From Candidatus Marinamargulisbacteria bacterium (GTDB taxonomy: Bacteria > Margulisbacteria > Marinamargulisbacteria > UBA817): a stretch of 64,000 nucleotides of DNA. The position numbers and the translations under genes were made by a program. Below are positions 8,180 through 17,396 of the stretch, in pieces. Location: the NCBI GenBank assembly GCA_023262965.1, contig JALQXX010000003.1, positions 23,306 through 87,305 on the forward strand, read 5' to 3'. Positions within the stretch are counted from its first letter, which is position 1; each line of letters begins with the position of its first letter. The notes below the pieces were generated by a model. It made no database searches. It saw only the letters and a program-made list of their open reading frames with translations, and was not told the DNA's origin.

Positions 8180-9965
8180 TGTTCCACCAGGCGTGTGGCT
8201 CCTTATTGGGGCAATATTTACGGCAGTGTTTGCCAAAAAACGATGGGCCGGTGTGTTACCTATTATTGCGGCCGCATTGGGTTTGGTGACGGTTATGGGG
8301 CTTAACGAATCATCACATCTCTCCCTCTCCTTTTTATTGACCCGTATAAATATGATACAGGTTGATGCATTGAGCCAGGTATTTGGGTATGTATTATCGG
8401 GAATTGTTGTTGTGGCATTTGTGTTTGGTTGTGCACAATTGCGGGAGTATATAACCGCTTTGGTGTATGTGGGGGCGGCGTTGGTGGTTGTGTACACCGA
8501 CAGCATGGTTATGATGTATGTTTTTTGGGAAATTATGGCCGTGTCTTCAGCCTTTTTAATTGCATTTAGTGGTGTAAAAAATGCCCATCAGGCGGCATTG
8601 CGATACACCATTGTTCATTTAGTTGGTGGTCTGATTTTATTGGCTGGCATTTTGCTCCACTATCAGGCAACGGGGTCCTTGGCCATGCAGGCATTATCGC
8701 CATCAGGCGTTGCCTTTTATTTGGTTATGGCGGGTGTTTTAGTGAATGCGGCGGCGTTTCCGTTTTCGGCCTGGCTGTCGGATGCGTATCCCGAATCAAC
8801 CGCAATGGGTGGGGTGATCTTGAGTTCCGTGACAACCAAAACGGCGTTGTATGTACTCATTCGATTGTTTTTGGGAACCCATGTACTCATTACCATTGGG
8901 GTGATTACGGCTGTATTGGCGGTATGGTACGGATTTCAAGAAAATAATATGCGGCGCGTATTGGCATTTGGTGTGATTAATCAAATGGGGTTTAAGTTAG
9001 TAGGGGTGGGTTTAGGAACGCCTCTCGCATTAGCTGGGGTATTGGCTCATACGGTATGTGGGGTGATTTATAATGCCATATTATGGATGGTGGCAGGGCT
9101 TATTATTCACCGTACGTCGGTGACGCGATTATCGGATATGCCCACGGTTGTTATTCAATCCAGAGGCCTGTTGATTGCGGCAATTGTAGGGGGATTATCG
9201 ATTGCCGCTTTTCCATTTACGGGTGGTTTTGTATCTAAATCGCTTATTTTATTAGCGATTGAAAAACAGCATTTATTTGGCCCATGGATACTGTTAGAAA
9301 TGGCGTCGGTAGGGGCTATTTTTTTTGTTACGTGTCGCTGGTTGTATGGGGTCTTTTTTGCGCCACGTTCACCAGGGGCGTCCGTTATTACCATTCCTTT
9401 AAAAGCACATGTTCGACCGTATATAGCGATGGGAATTTTGGGAATGCTGAGTATTGGATTGGGAGTGTTTCCATCTGTTATGTACAGTGTATTTCCCAAC
9501 TATGCAGTGTTTGGGCTTTATATTGATCAAACATGGTCAACTATTTATACGAACCTACCCGTGGTTATGGCATCGTTGACAAAAATTTTAGGGGCTGTAG
9601 TGGTGTTTATTATGGTAAAGCCGTCATTTGTTCCGGGGGTCTTGTTGGATACCGCTTGGTTGTATCGGCGCTCTCTCCGCGTAATAACGGGTGTGTTTAT
9701 TGTATTTTTAGATGCGGTTTATGCCATGGTTAATCGCATAACGATGGCGGGTATTCAAGGTCTTTGTTACATATATACACACTCGCTGGCGTTGGGTATG
9801 TATCTTTTATCGATACCCTATTTACGTATTAGTGGGGTTTCCATTAATCAGCGTGCCCTATTGGATCGATATTCGGTCATTGCTCGCGTGAATGGACTCC
9901 CTATTATTGCCTCGGCACTGGGGGTTATTTTGATGGTTGTATTTTTGCTTGTAACACAATCATAG
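8163..9965 (+). CDS. Proton-translocating NuoL/MrpA/D-type antiporter subunit, third copy
   Basis: A 600-residue polytopic membrane protein, the longest of the three channel-type subunits. Family features are MVMMYVFWEIMAVSSAFLIA, AFPFSAWLSDAYPESTAMGG, SVTTKTALYVLIRLF and AFPFTGGFVSKSLILLAIEK. The protein extends well past the 14-helix core with further helices at its C-terminal end, as in NuoL/MrpA-like subunits. It probably stands in for the large part of MrpA, whose C-terminal segment is fused to mnhB. RBS AAGGAG precedes the ATG at 8163. It is the last gene of the operon. Confidence 0.88.
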   Translation: MTTIFNVPPGVWLLIGAIFTAVFAKKRWAGVLPIIAAALGLVTVMGLNESSHLSLSFLLTRINMIQVDALSQVFGYVLSGIVVVAFVFGCAQLREYITALVYVGAALVVVYTDSMVMMYVFWEIMAVSSAFLIAFSGVKNAHQAALRYTIVHLVGGLILLAGILLHYQATGSLAMQALSPSGVAFYLVMAGVLVNAAAFPFSAWLSDAYPESTAMGGVILSSVTTKTALYVLIRLFLGTHVLITIGVITAVLAVWYGFQENNMRRVLAFGVINQMGFKLVGVGLGTPLALAGVLAHTVCGVIYNAILWMVAGLIIHRTSVTRLSDMPTVVIQSRGLLIAAIVGGLSIAAFPFTGGFVSKSLILLAIEKQHLFGPWILLEMASVGAIFFVTCRWLYGVFFAPRSPGASVITIPLKAHVRPYIAMGILGMLSIGLGVFPSVMYSVFPNYAVFGLYIDQTWSTIYTNLPVVMASLTKILGAVVVFIMVKPSFVPGVLLDTAWLYRRSLRVITGVFIVFLDAVYAMVNRITMAGIQGLCYIYTHSLALGMYLLSIPYLRISGVSINQRALLDRYSVIARVNGLPIIASALGVILMVVFLLVTQS

Positions 9966-10042
9966 TCGTCCGTGTGACGCTATGCAATCAATAATCTGTA
10001 GCATCTTTTATTAATGACGTTATATAAAAACTGGAAAATGAG

Positions 10043-10071
10043 TTGACTCTATCGAGACGTTGTGGCATAGT
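10043..10071 (+). promoter_or_regulatory. Putative promoter of the zinc-ribbon/HTH gene
   Basis: TTGACT (10043-10048) is followed after 17 nt by CATAGT (10066-10071). The ATG at 10078 is only 6 nt further and has no Shine-Dalgarno, again implying a leaderless message. A TATAAA at 10071-10076 is an alternative -10 but with poor spacing. Confidence 0.4.
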
Positions 10072-10077
10072 ATAAAT

Positions 10078-10392
10078 ATGGAGAAAATAATATGTTGCAG
10101 TACAAATAAACTATATAGTCATGGGACGTATATTCGTTCATCGGATTTGCAAGTTATTAAACGGTTTAAGTGCCCCACGTGTAAACGAACATTTTCGCGA
10201 TTGGCATCTCCGATGGAGCTTCCCGGTAAACGGATTAATATGACCCAAAAGATCAATAGTTTGTTGAAGAAGGGCTTAAGTACGCGTGAAATTGCAACAA
10301 TGTTGCACATTACCACAACAATGGTGTCTCGTAAACGCACGTTGTTTAAAAAAATGATGGATCAACAAACAACCCCAGGGGCAGCCAACTAA
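10078..10392 (+). CDS. Small zinc-ribbon plus helix-turn-helix protein (InsA-like arrangement)
   Basis: A 104-residue soluble protein. Residues near 6-7 (CC) and the FKCPTCKRTF segment (about 33-42) form a plausible zinc ribbon, followed by a predicted helix-turn-helix in INSLLKKGLSTREIATMLHI with a T.MVSRK recognition helix. The order resembles the N-terminal DNA-binding part of IS1 InsA and related transposases, but no catalytic domain, inverted repeats or second ORF is present, so it may be a free-standing regulator or a domesticated transposase fragment. It stands alone between two operons. The ATG at 10078 is preferred to an in-frame ATG at 10060. Confidence 0.65.
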   Translation: MEKIICCSTNKLYSHGTYIRSSDLQVIKRFKCPTCKRTFSRLASPMELPGKRINMTQKINSLLKKGLSTREIATMLHITTTMVSRKRTLFKKMMDQQTTPGAAN

Positions 10393-10440
10393 AATCAATA
10401 ACTTCATATTTGAATTGTTTTTATACGGCCTATTTTTTGT

Positions 10441-10472
10441 AAAAATGCCCGTTTAGGTATCATTCTAAACGG
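10441..10472 (-). terminator. Rho-independent terminator after tatA
   Basis: CCGTTTAG (10449-10456) pairs perfectly with CTAAACGG (10465-10472) around an 8-nt loop. On the minus strand the hairpin is followed by GGCATTTTT, giving a T run at 10441-10445. It lies directly after the tatA stop and should end the hppA-act-cox-tatA transcript. Confidence 0.6.
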
Positions 10473-10480
10473 TATAACCA

Positions 10481-10648
10481 TTACTTTTTAGGGGGGTCGT
10501 TTGATTTCGATGAATCCGATTCGTCTAATCCTTTTTGAAACTCTTTTCGCGCTTCACCCAGGGACTTGGCAAATTTGGGGATGGATTTGGCGCCAAAAAG
10601 GACCAAAACAATTAAGCCAATAACAATTAATTCAGTACTACCAATCAT
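10481..10648 (-). CDS. tatA: Sec-independent protein translocase subunit TatA
   Basis: A 55-residue protein on the minus strand: MIGSTELIVIGLIVLVLFGA is the single membrane helix, followed by the FG hinge region and the amphipathic helix SIPKFAKSLGEARKEFQKGL, then an acidic/polar tail. This is the standard TatA/E layout. It assembles in the inner membrane with TatC to export folded twin-arginine proteins. It starts 2 nt after the oxidase subunit IV stop, so it is the last gene of the respiratory operon. The operon also encodes ActB, whose N terminus carries a twin-arginine signal, a likely substrate. No tatB or tatC is in the window. Confidence 0.92.
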   Translation of the reverse strand: MIGSTELIVIGLIVLVLFGAKSIPKFAKSLGEARKEFQKGLDESDSSKSNDPPKK

Positions 10649-10650
10649 AA

Positions 10651-11013
10651 TTAATGAGGGGCTCCGGATGAATCCATAGGGGTAACAGTAACTGGCGATT
10701 TATAGTTGTAGGGACGCTCAACTATATCTGTAATGGCGCCACGGCCTTCAATATCAATAAACGTAAACAAGAAGAATAATACAATAGCCATGACCGCCCC
10801 AAATACAAAAATTAAATTAGCACGCTCCCAACGCAATCCCATAAAAAAAGCGCCGACCAATCCAGCCTTAATTAGGGCGATTAAAATGGCCACCGGTGTG
10901 TGCAAGACGCCTAAATCAATACGCGAAACAGCCACCGTAATAACGGTTAAAATAATCAAGGCTACAAACGTTCCTTGATAATATATTTTGGGAATAACTA
11001 CATGATTTGCCAT
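10651..11013 (-). CDS. coxD: Cytochrome c oxidase subunit IV (prokaryotic COX4 type)
   Basis: A 120-residue membrane protein with three predicted helices. It matches the prokaryotic cytochrome c oxidase subunit IV family found beside ACIII and caa3 genes; the VAILIALIKAGLVGAFFMGL segment with the conserved K.. LV..FFM is typical. It is an accessory subunit without cofactors. It lies 11 nt after the subunit III stop and 2 nt before tatA. Confidence 0.88.
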   Translation of the reverse strand: MANHVVIPKIYYQGTFVALIILTVITVAVSRIDLGVLHTPVAILIALIKAGLVGAFFMGLRWERANLIFVFGAVMAIVLFFLFTFIDIEGRGAITDIVERPYNYKSPVTVTPMDSSGAPH

Positions 11014-11024
11014 TTAAATATACC

Positions 11025-11651
11025 TCACAATAAATAGAGTAGCGGAAATAAAAAAATCCATACAATGTCGACCAAATGCCAATATAATCCAACCATTTCA
11101 ATTGGCGTGAAGTAATCGCTATTAACGGTATTTTTAGCCACACGAGCCATTATCCAAACAATTAATCCAATACCAATCAAAACATGCAATGCGTGCAATC
11201 CTGTAATTGTAAAATACAATCCAAAAAATATATGCAATGTATCGAAAGGGCCCTCGGCATTAAAGTACATACCTGGGTAGTATCCATGCGCAAATTTGGC
11301 TTGGTATTCAAACGATTTAATAACCAAAAAACAGGTGGCCAGTGCAACCGTTGCCCCCAAATTAATCAGTGTTTTTTTGCGATTACCATGTTGGGTGTGA
11401 TACACGCCCATGACCATTGTAAAACTACTAATGATTAAAAAAATGGTATTAATAAATCCCAGCTTCCAATCCAATAGAGAACTGGCGTAATGAAACATCT
11501 CCGGATTGTAAAAACGATAAACCGCATACGCTACAAAAAGACCACTAAAAAACAATACTTCTTGTGCAATAAATGCCCACATACCAACCTTGCAGGCATT
11601 AAATTCTTGAGCTTCGCTGGCGAAATAATGCGGTAATGCACGTTTACTCAT
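11025..11651 (-). CDS. coxC: Cytochrome c oxidase subunit III
   Basis: A 208-residue membrane protein with five predicted helices and COX3 features: [20 protein letters not shown] (with the conserved E of the second helix), the FEY segment, and [16 protein letters not shown] followed by [18 protein letters not shown]. It stabilises the oxidase core and has no redox centre. The ATG at 11651 was chosen because an upstream in-frame start would lie deep inside coxA; this gives an 8-nt overlap with the coxA end. Confidence 0.95.
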   Translation of the reverse strand: MSKRALPHYFASEAQEFNACKVGMWAFIAQEVLFFSGLFVAYAVYRFYNPEMFHYASSLLDWKLGFINTIFLIISSFTMVMGVYHTQHGNRKKTLINLGATVALATCFLVIKSFEYQAKFAHGYYPGMYFNAEGPFDTLHIFFGLYFTITGLHALHVLIGIGLIVWIMARVAKNTVNSDYFTPIEMVGLYWHLVDIVWIFLFPLLYLL

Positions 11652-13227
11652 GAGATGACGCCTTATAATCATAGGGAGGACTTGTAACAACCGGGGTTTT
11701 TGAGAATGCATGATATTGTGGAGGGGAGTCGGTTAACCATTCAAGTGTCAATGCGCCCCAGGGATTTTTATCGGCTTTTTTACCACTGCGAAGGGACTTA
11801 ACCAAATAAATAAGCATCACAATAAAACCAATAGCAATAATCCATGACCCAACGGTTGATATCTGATGATATATCGCAAACTCATCCACGTAATTATAGT
11901 AACGACGTGGCATACCTTTTGATCCCATAATAAACTGAACAAAAAAGGTCATATTAAACCCAATAAATATTAACCAAAACGCCCATTTTGCTAAGTATTC
12001 AGAATACATTTTTCCAAACATTTTTGGCCACCAATAATGCAACCCACCCAAAAAAGCGTATAACGTACCACCAAACATAACATAATGAAAATGGGCCACC
12101 ACAAAATAGGTGTCATGCAAATGAATATTGGTTGACAATGTACCCAAGAAAATACCTGTAAACCCACCAATCACAAATAAAAACAAGAAGCCTAGAAAAT
12201 ATAAAAAAGGTGTTTCAAACGATATCGACCCTTTATACAAGGTAGCAATCCAATTAAATATTTTAACCCCAGATGGAATGGCAACCAAAAACGTTAATAT
12301 AGAAAATAACGTGGCCGCCAACTCGGATTCGGACGTATACATATGATGTCCCCACACCAAAAACGAAATAACAGCAATAGCAATACTCGACATCGCGATA
12401 GCTTTGTAACCAAATATATTTTTTCTAGAAAATGTGGTTACCAGCTCACTGATAACACCCATGGCAGGCAGAATCATGATGTAAACTGCTGGATGGGAAT
12501 AAAACCAAAAGAAATGTTGAAACAAAACGGGATCGCCACCAATGGCAGGATCAAATATACCAATGCCCCACATACGTTCAAGAATTAATAAAACCAATGT
12601 GATGGCTAAAACAGGGGTTGCTAAAATTTGAATGATCGATGTGGCATATAGTGACCATGCAAATAAAGGCATACGAAACCATGTCATTCCTGGTGCGCGT
12701 AAGTAATGAATGGTTGCAATAAAATTAACCCCTGTTAAAATCGAAGAGAATCCCAAAATAAATGCCCCGACAACCATTGTAACAACAGCGGTATCGGTTG
12801 TTGTTGAGTACGGTGTGTAAAATGTCCAACCCGTATCGATACCCCCCATAAAAATACTGAGAATACACACCAATGCACCCAAAATATATACATGAAAACT
12901 GGCCAGATTCAGCTTAGGAAACGCGACGTCATTGGCACCAAGCTGTAAGGGCAATATAAAATTACCAAGTGTTGCTGGAATCGATGGAATGATAAATAAA
13001 AATACCATAATAGCCCCATGCAATGTAAAGGATTGATTATATTGCTTGGCAGTTAGTATTAATTGATCGGGAGTGAATAGCTCCAATCGAACCAATAACG
13101 CGGCAAACCCACCGACAGCAAACGCGCCAAAAACGGAAAATAAATACATGATACCAATGCGCTTATGGTCTTTTGTAAATAACCAACTCAGGAGGCCTTT
13201 TTTTTCAGTAATGTAATTTTTCATCAA
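11644..13227 (-). CDS. coxA: Cytochrome c oxidase subunit I, A2-type (caa3)
   Basis: A 527-residue catalytic subunit of a heme-copper oxygen reductase that reduces O2 to water and pumps protons. Heme and CuB ligand motifs are present: [10 protein letters not shown] (low-spin heme), [20 protein letters not shown] (CuB His with the cross-linked Tyr), GHHMYTS, and [17 protein letters not shown]. The YSHPAVY form, lacking the glutamate of GHPEVY, marks an A2-type oxidase such as that of Rhodothermus. It overlaps coxB by 4 nt and coxC by 8 nt. Confidence 0.97.
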   Translation of the reverse strand: MMKNYITEKKGLLSWLFTKDHKRIGIMYLFSVFGAFAVGGFAALLVRLELFTPDQLILTAKQYNQSFTLHGAIMVFLFIIPSIPATLGNFILPLQLGANDVAFPKLNLASFHVYILGALVCILSIFMGGIDTGWTFYTPYSTTTDTAVVTMVVGAFILGFSSILTGVNFIATIHYLRAPGMTWFRMPLFAWSLYATSIIQILATPVLAITLVLLILERMWGIGIFDPAIGGDPVLFQHFFWFYSHPAVYIMILPAMGVISELVTTFSRKNIFGYKAIAMSSIAIAVISFLVWGHHMYTSESELAATLFSILTFLVAIPSGVKIFNWIATLYKGSISFETPFLYFLGFLFLFVIGGFTGIFLGTLSTNIHLHDTYFVVAHFHYVMFGGTLYAFLGGLHYWWPKMFGKMYSEYLAKWAFWLIFIGFNMTFFVQFIMGSKGMPRRYYNYVDEFAIYHQISTVGSWIIAIGFIVMLIYLVKSLRSGKKADKNPWGALTLEWLTDSPPQYHAFSKTPVVTSPPYDYKASSHE

Positions 13228-14186
13228 TCAGATAACTCCTTTATGTATTCAATAATAGCTGTAATTTCTTGATCAACCAATAGCCCCTGATAAGAGGGCA
13301 TTACCGGTTGATATCCTGTAACAATATGTGCTTGCGGATAATTAATAGATTCAATTAAATAGGCTTCATCGGCAATACGTTCACTGCCATCTGTAAATAC
13401 GCGGTTGGCGTTGTATAGATTTTTCCATGTCGGGCCCACCATGGGGGATCCATCAATGGAGTGACAGGCGACACATCCTTTTTTTGTGTACAATTGCTTT
13501 CCTGCCTCACTTAATGGAATCGAGTCATCAAAATCAACCGCTTTCAAAAATGCGTAATAATCATCATTCGACATAACTTTTAGAGTTGCCAACATGTTGG
13601 AATGTTTGTCACCACAATACTCGGTACAAAATATACGGAAGTTGCCAATTTTTGCAGGCTCGATGGTTAAGACAGTATAACGGTTTGGAATAACATCGCG
13701 TTTAATGCGTAGATTGGGCAAATAAAAACTATGTAAAACATCGGTGCTACTCAATATCAACTTAACGGGTGTGTTGACGGGCACAACCAAATCACCAATG
13801 GTTTTTTTGCCATTGGGATAAGTAAATTCCCAAAACCATTTTTTCCCGGAAACATAAATGGTGGTTGCATTGGGTGGGATGCTTCGCATTAACATATACT
13901 GCTTAAATCCGAGCCAAAAAATAAAAAGAACCAATAGGGTTGGAACGACTGTCCAAATAATTTCCAAGGGGATGTTATGTGTTATTTGTTTTTCAGCCAG
14001 TTGATCGGATGACTTTCGTTTACTAGTAATTAAAAACCAAGCACTAACACCGATCAATCCCACCATAAAAATTACGGACAGCCATAATATAAAATAAAAC
14101 AGTGTATCAAATTCACCCAATGTAGCTGAAATGTTACTTGGTAAAAAAAACGTTCCTTTTTCTGTTAAATTCTGAATAATCTCCAT
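13224..14186 (-). CDS. coxB: Cytochrome c oxidase subunit II fused to cytochrome c (caa3)
   Basis: A 320-residue protein with two N-terminal membrane helices, a periplasmic cupredoxin domain and a C-terminal cytochrome c domain. CuA ligands are visible as H152, C187, E189, C191, H195 and M198 ([12 protein letters not shown]). The heme c motif is CVACH at 238-242, and M in QPVMPSYQG is a probable distal ligand. The fusion defines a caa3 oxidase, which receives electrons directly through its own heme c, here probably from the ACIII cytochromes. Its ATG lies 4 nt after the sco stop. Confidence 0.97.
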   Translation of the reverse strand: MEIIQNLTEKGTFFLPSNISATLGEFDTLFYFILWLSVIFMVGLIGVSAWFLITSKRKSSDQLAEKQITHNIPLEIIWTVVPTLLVLFIFWLGFKQYMLMRSIPPNATTIYVSGKKWFWEFTYPNGKKTIGDLVVPVNTPVKLILSSTDVLHSFYLPNLRIKRDVIPNRYTVLTIEPAKIGNFRIFCTEYCGDKHSNMLATLKVMSNDDYYAFLKAVDFDDSIPLSEAGKQLYTKKGCVACHSIDGSPMVGPTWKNLYNANRVFTDGSERIADEAYLIESINYPQAHIVTGYQPVMPSYQGLLVDQEITAIIEYIKELSD

Positions 14187-14190
14187 AGTA

Positions 14191-14964
14191 CTACCGTTGT
14201 CTTTCCTTATAAATAAAAGTCCCTATTATTGTAAATAATATCAACACAGTTATCAAGCTAATAATCCGAAGAATTTTAAAAATAAGCAATGAGTAGGTCT
14301 GTTTGCTTGGATCAAAATAGTAGCAGTACGTAATAATTTTTTCGCGCAGGGTTTTTTTGTCTTTTAAATTCATAAGTGAATAATCAAAATGGGTGGGCTC
14401 GTAGGTTACCCCTTCAATGTAATTGCTAATACCGTTTTTGTAGAAAAATAGAACAGACGGATGAGCATAATCATTGGTGCGCTCAATATACTCATAATTG
14501 TATCCAAAAAAACGTGTTATTTTTTGGATTGTATCGGAATCACCTTTTAAAAATAACCAGCCATTGGGGATATCTAAACTGTCCATGTATTTCTTCTTGT
14601 AGGTTCGTAAATTGGTGTTACTTTCTTTTGGATCAATGGACACTGTAATAATTAAATAATCGTTTCCAACACGATAGCGAGATTCTTTGGCAACTTCAGC
14701 GAGACCATCCAATGTTAAGTGACATAGCATTGGGCAATTTAGGTATACAAAATTAATAATGGTGGGTTTCTCATGCATTAAATCGGCTATGTTGATTAAT
14801 TTATCATAATCATCGGTGAGAATAATGGGCTCATTTAATACATTTCCTAAAGTGACATCTACCCCAACATTTTGTAGGGGATAAGGGACATCTGCAACCG
14901 CAATTTTAACGAGTGTAATGACGATATATAAGATAAATGGCATCATCAATTGTGACTTTTTCAT
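14191..14964 (-). CDS. sco: SCO1/SenC family copper chaperone
   Basis: A 257-residue thioredoxin-fold protein with the copper-binding CPMLC motif at residues 77-81 and the distal His in DYAHPSVLF. The N terminus looks like a signal peptide or anchor, and a second hydrophobic helix (ISLITVLILFTIIGTFIY) lies at the C-terminal end, so the domain should face the periplasm. Sco proteins deliver copper to the CuA site of subunit II, encoded immediately downstream. The 5' end overlaps the preceding small gene by 59 nt, which is unusually long. Confidence 0.93.
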   Translation of the reverse strand: MKKSQLMMPFILYIVITLVKIAVADVPYPLQNVGVDVTLGNVLNEPIILTDDYDKLINIADLMHEKPTIINFVYLNCPMLCHLTLDGLAEVAKESRYRVGNDYLIITVSIDPKESNTNLRTYKKKYMDSLDIPNGWLFLKGDSDTIQKITRFFGYNYEYIERTNDYAHPSVLFFYKNGISNYIEGVTYEPTHFDYSLMNLKDKKTLREKIITYCYYFDPSKQTYSLLIFKILRIISLITVLILFTIIGTFIYKERQR

Positions 14965-15187
14965 CGTTTTGTTCGGATAATGTTTTTAGCTCATATTCGC
15001 GAAGATTGTGGAGATCCAATCCGACCCCATAATTCATATTATTGCGGTTTTTTTGATTGCTCACTTCGCTTTTAACCATGTAAATGGTAACAATAGAAAT
15101 AATGAAAATCGCCACAATAGTCAGTGTTATGGATATCACTGTAGGGGCTAACAATGGTTCGGTTTTATCATACTGCATACGGCTCAT
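14906..15187 (-). CDS. Small single-helix membrane protein between actF and sco
   Basis: A 93-residue protein with one membrane helix (about residues 15-38, TVISITLTIVAIFIISIVTI) and a polar C-terminal domain. I do not recognise the family. The start overlaps the actF stop as ATGA, a strong sign of coupled translation, but its last 59 nt overlap the sco gene in another frame. Position in an ACIII-caa3 operon suggests a small subunit or assembly factor for one of the two complexes. The alternative is that it is a chance ORF, which the clean start coupling argues against. Confidence 0.6.
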   Translation of the reverse strand: MSRMQYDKTEPLLAPTVISITLTIVAIFIISIVTIYMVKSEVSNQKNRNNMNYGVGLDLHNLREYELKTLSEQNDEKVTIDDAIYLIYRHYTR

Positions 15188-16347
15188 ATTGCGTTCTCCA
15201 CATGTTTAGATTCCTCTAATCGAGGGTCGTTTGTTGGTATAATAGCATATCGACATATTTTATTAATCAATAACGATGTCAGAATAATCAAGAATGATAT
15301 CATAATTAAAATCTCCAACCAAGATATGTGGGAGCTAGTCGTAAAATTGGGCCATACAGCGTACCGAATATCTAAATAATGCAATGCAAGAATAACAATG
15401 CTGAAAAATAATCGTCCGACCAGATGGCGTTTCACATGGCGTGACATAAACCCAAAAAGAGGTAACACAAAATGACCAATAGCCAATACATAAAAAATAG
15501 TCCCCCATTCACCCGTTAATCGGGGATAATACCATTGGGTAAATTCGGGAATATTGGCATACCAGGTTAGAAAATACTGGGAGAATGATACGTAGCTCCA
15601 AAAAATAATAAACCCATAAAATAGTTTAGACAATTCATGCATGTGCTCGTTGCTGGGTAAGGTAGTGGATTTTGTCATCAAACGATAGATATCGTATCCC
15701 AAAATAGTACAGGATAAAGCGGCTACCATGCATCCGGCAAAAAAATTAACCCCCAATATTGTGGAGAACCAATGGGGGTATAGTGACATAATCCAATCAA
15801 AGGCCATAAATGATGTTGCCAATGATAAAAAAAGAATGGCGACAGGGGATTTTTTTTGTAACGACGCGGTTATTTTCGCTGCCGCATCGGGATTACTATC
15901 CTGCTCCAACGATTTTCGCCAGTAATAATATCCTACGGTCGAAAATACAATGCAGTAAAGTGCATTTCTAATGATAAAAAACGGTAAGTTTAAATAGGGC
16001 GCTTTTTTTTGGAGTAAATAATCACCGGCTACTTCAACAGGATTCAGCCAAATAAATAAATGATCCAATCCAAATAATAATGGAATAAGAAACAAGGAGA
16101 ATAACGGTAGGAAACTCATAAAATGTTCGGGAATACGCTTAACAGGGACTCCCCAACCGGCTCGAGTAAGATGCATCAATAGTAATAAAAAAGCCGCTCC
16201 AATACTAATTGATAAACCATACAAAAAAACCACTAAATACGATACATAAAATGCGGTAGTGGTGTAATACAAACTGAACATGATACCTAAAAGTCCAAGG
16301 CCACCCAAAACCAGTAATTTCAATTGTTGCTGTAGCGTTTTAGTCAT
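15184..16347 (-). CDS. actF: Alternative complex III membrane subunit ActF
   Basis: A 387-residue polytopic membrane protein, the usual partner of ActC in alternative complex III (quinol:cytochrome c/acceptor oxidoreductase). Features typical of ActF are the HLTRAGWGVPVKRIPEHFMS segment and SFMAFDWIMSLYPHWFSTIL. It has no cofactor motifs; with ActC it forms the quinol-side membrane core. The gene overlaps actE by 8 nt and the next small gene by 4 nt. Confidence 0.92.
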   Translation of the reverse strand: MTKTLQQQLKLLVLGGLGLLGIMFSLYYTTTAFYVSYLVVFLYGLSISIGAAFLLLLMHLTRAGWGVPVKRIPEHFMSFLPLFSLFLIPLLFGLDHLFIWLNPVEVAGDYLLQKKAPYLNLPFFIIRNALYCIVFSTVGYYYWRKSLEQDSNPDAAAKITASLQKKSPVAILFLSLATSFMAFDWIMSLYPHWFSTILGVNFFAGCMVAALSCTILGYDIYRLMTKSTTLPSNEHMHELSKLFYGFIIFWSYVSFSQYFLTWYANIPEFTQWYYPRLTGEWGTIFYVLAIGHFVLPLFGFMSRHVKRHLVGRLFFSIVILALHYLDIRYAVWPNFTTSSHISWLEILIMISFLIILTSLLINKICRYAIIPTNDPRLEESKHVENAI

Positions 16348-16900
16348 TGTTTTTTCCTTGCTTAATTAATGATACGTCGTGAGGAGTTATACGGGTCATT
16401 TTTTGAAGTGATCGAACATATAGCACAACTTGCCAAATGGATACATTGGTTAATTTGTTACCATATCCGGGCATGGTTCGAATACCGTTTTGAATAATAT
16501 CATACAATTCCTGATCCGATTTATTTGCAGTGACATCCTCCAGAATATTGCTCACAACCCATCCTTTAGACGAAATAATACTTTTGGTGCCGTTACCCGT
16601 TTTTGTGTGACACGTTGCACAATAAATCGTGTAATTTTTTTGACCTTCTCGAATAAAATCTTCTGTAATGACGAAGTCCGATAAAGGGGCTTGTGTTGTC
16701 GTGTGACCATAAGGAACGGTGTTTGCGGGAATCGGTAACGGATCCCGTTGCGGGCGAATTTTTGGTTGAAAATCAAAATTAATGTTCGGATGCACAGGAG
16801 GCTTTTCGGTTGTCCAACCGCGACATCCCATGAAACCAATGAGACAAAGCCCGTATATAATAAATCGTTTAATGGTTAATTGCTTCAATGTTTTTTCCAC
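16340..16900 (-). CDS. actE: Alternative complex III monoheme cytochrome c subunit ActE
   Basis: A 186-residue c-type cytochrome with one heme site, CATCH at 94-98, and a likely distal Met in TMPGYGN. The N terminus is hydrophobic and ends in MGC (Cys26), compatible with lipidation, so it is probably a periplasmic lipoprotein. In ACIII this subunit passes electrons out to the oxidase. It overlaps the actD 3' end by 32 nt, a longer overlap than most in this operon. Confidence 0.93.
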   Translation of the reverse strand: MEKTLKQLTIKRFIIYGLCLIGFMGCRGWTTEKPPVHPNINFDFQPKIRPQRDPLPIPANTVPYGHTTTQAPLSDFVITEDFIREGQKNYTIYCATCHTKTGNGTKSIISSKGWVVSNILEDVTANKSDQELYDIIQNGIRTMPGYGNKLTNVSIWQVVLYVRSLQKMTRITPHDVSLIKQGKNND

Positions 16901-17396
16901 CTGATCTCTCTAAAAATAATTTTGTTTTTTCGATATCAAAATTTTTGTCATCTGAAGAAATAGCCAAAAAAAAGCCCGAACACGTCGCTTTTTTTATAGA
17001 CTCATTATTAAAAATGGGTTGATTCCATTGAGGCAATTTATTGATTGCGAACATTCCAAACACCGTAAAAAAAGCCGTAAATAGAATGGTCAATTCGAAG
17101 GTTACTGGTACAAATGCTGGTAATGCTACAAATGGTTTTCCTGAGAGGGCAATGGGGTAATCAAATCCATTTGTCCATACTTGTAAAGCAATAGCTCCGG
17201 TCAATCCAATCAAACACCCTATTAACGATAAATACGGCACACGGCTCAATGGAATACCCATGGCTTTATCAATTCCATGAACAGGAAATGGTGTATAGGT
17301 GTCAAATTTAATATAGCCGGCATGATATACTTTTTTAGATAAATCCAACAAGTCTTTTGGATTATCTACTTCGCATAAATAGCCAAAAATGCTCAT
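16869..17396 (-). CDS. actD: Alternative complex III subunit ActD (DUF3341)
   Basis: A 175-residue protein with two central membrane helices between short cytoplasmic domains. The DUF3341/ActD pattern is clear: [18 protein letters not shown], then the paired helices, and [21 protein letters not shown]. It is a structural subunit beside ActC. The gene overlaps actC by 4 nt. Confidence 0.93.
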   Translation of the reverse strand: MSIFGYLCEVDNPKDLLDLSKKVYHAGYIKFDTYTPFPVHGIDKAMGIPLSRVPYLSLIGCLIGLTGAIALQVWTNGFDYPIALSGKPFVALPAFVPVTFELTILFTAFFTVFGMFAINKLPQWNQPIFNNESIKKATCSGFFLAISSDDKNFDIEKTKLFLERSGGKNIEAINH

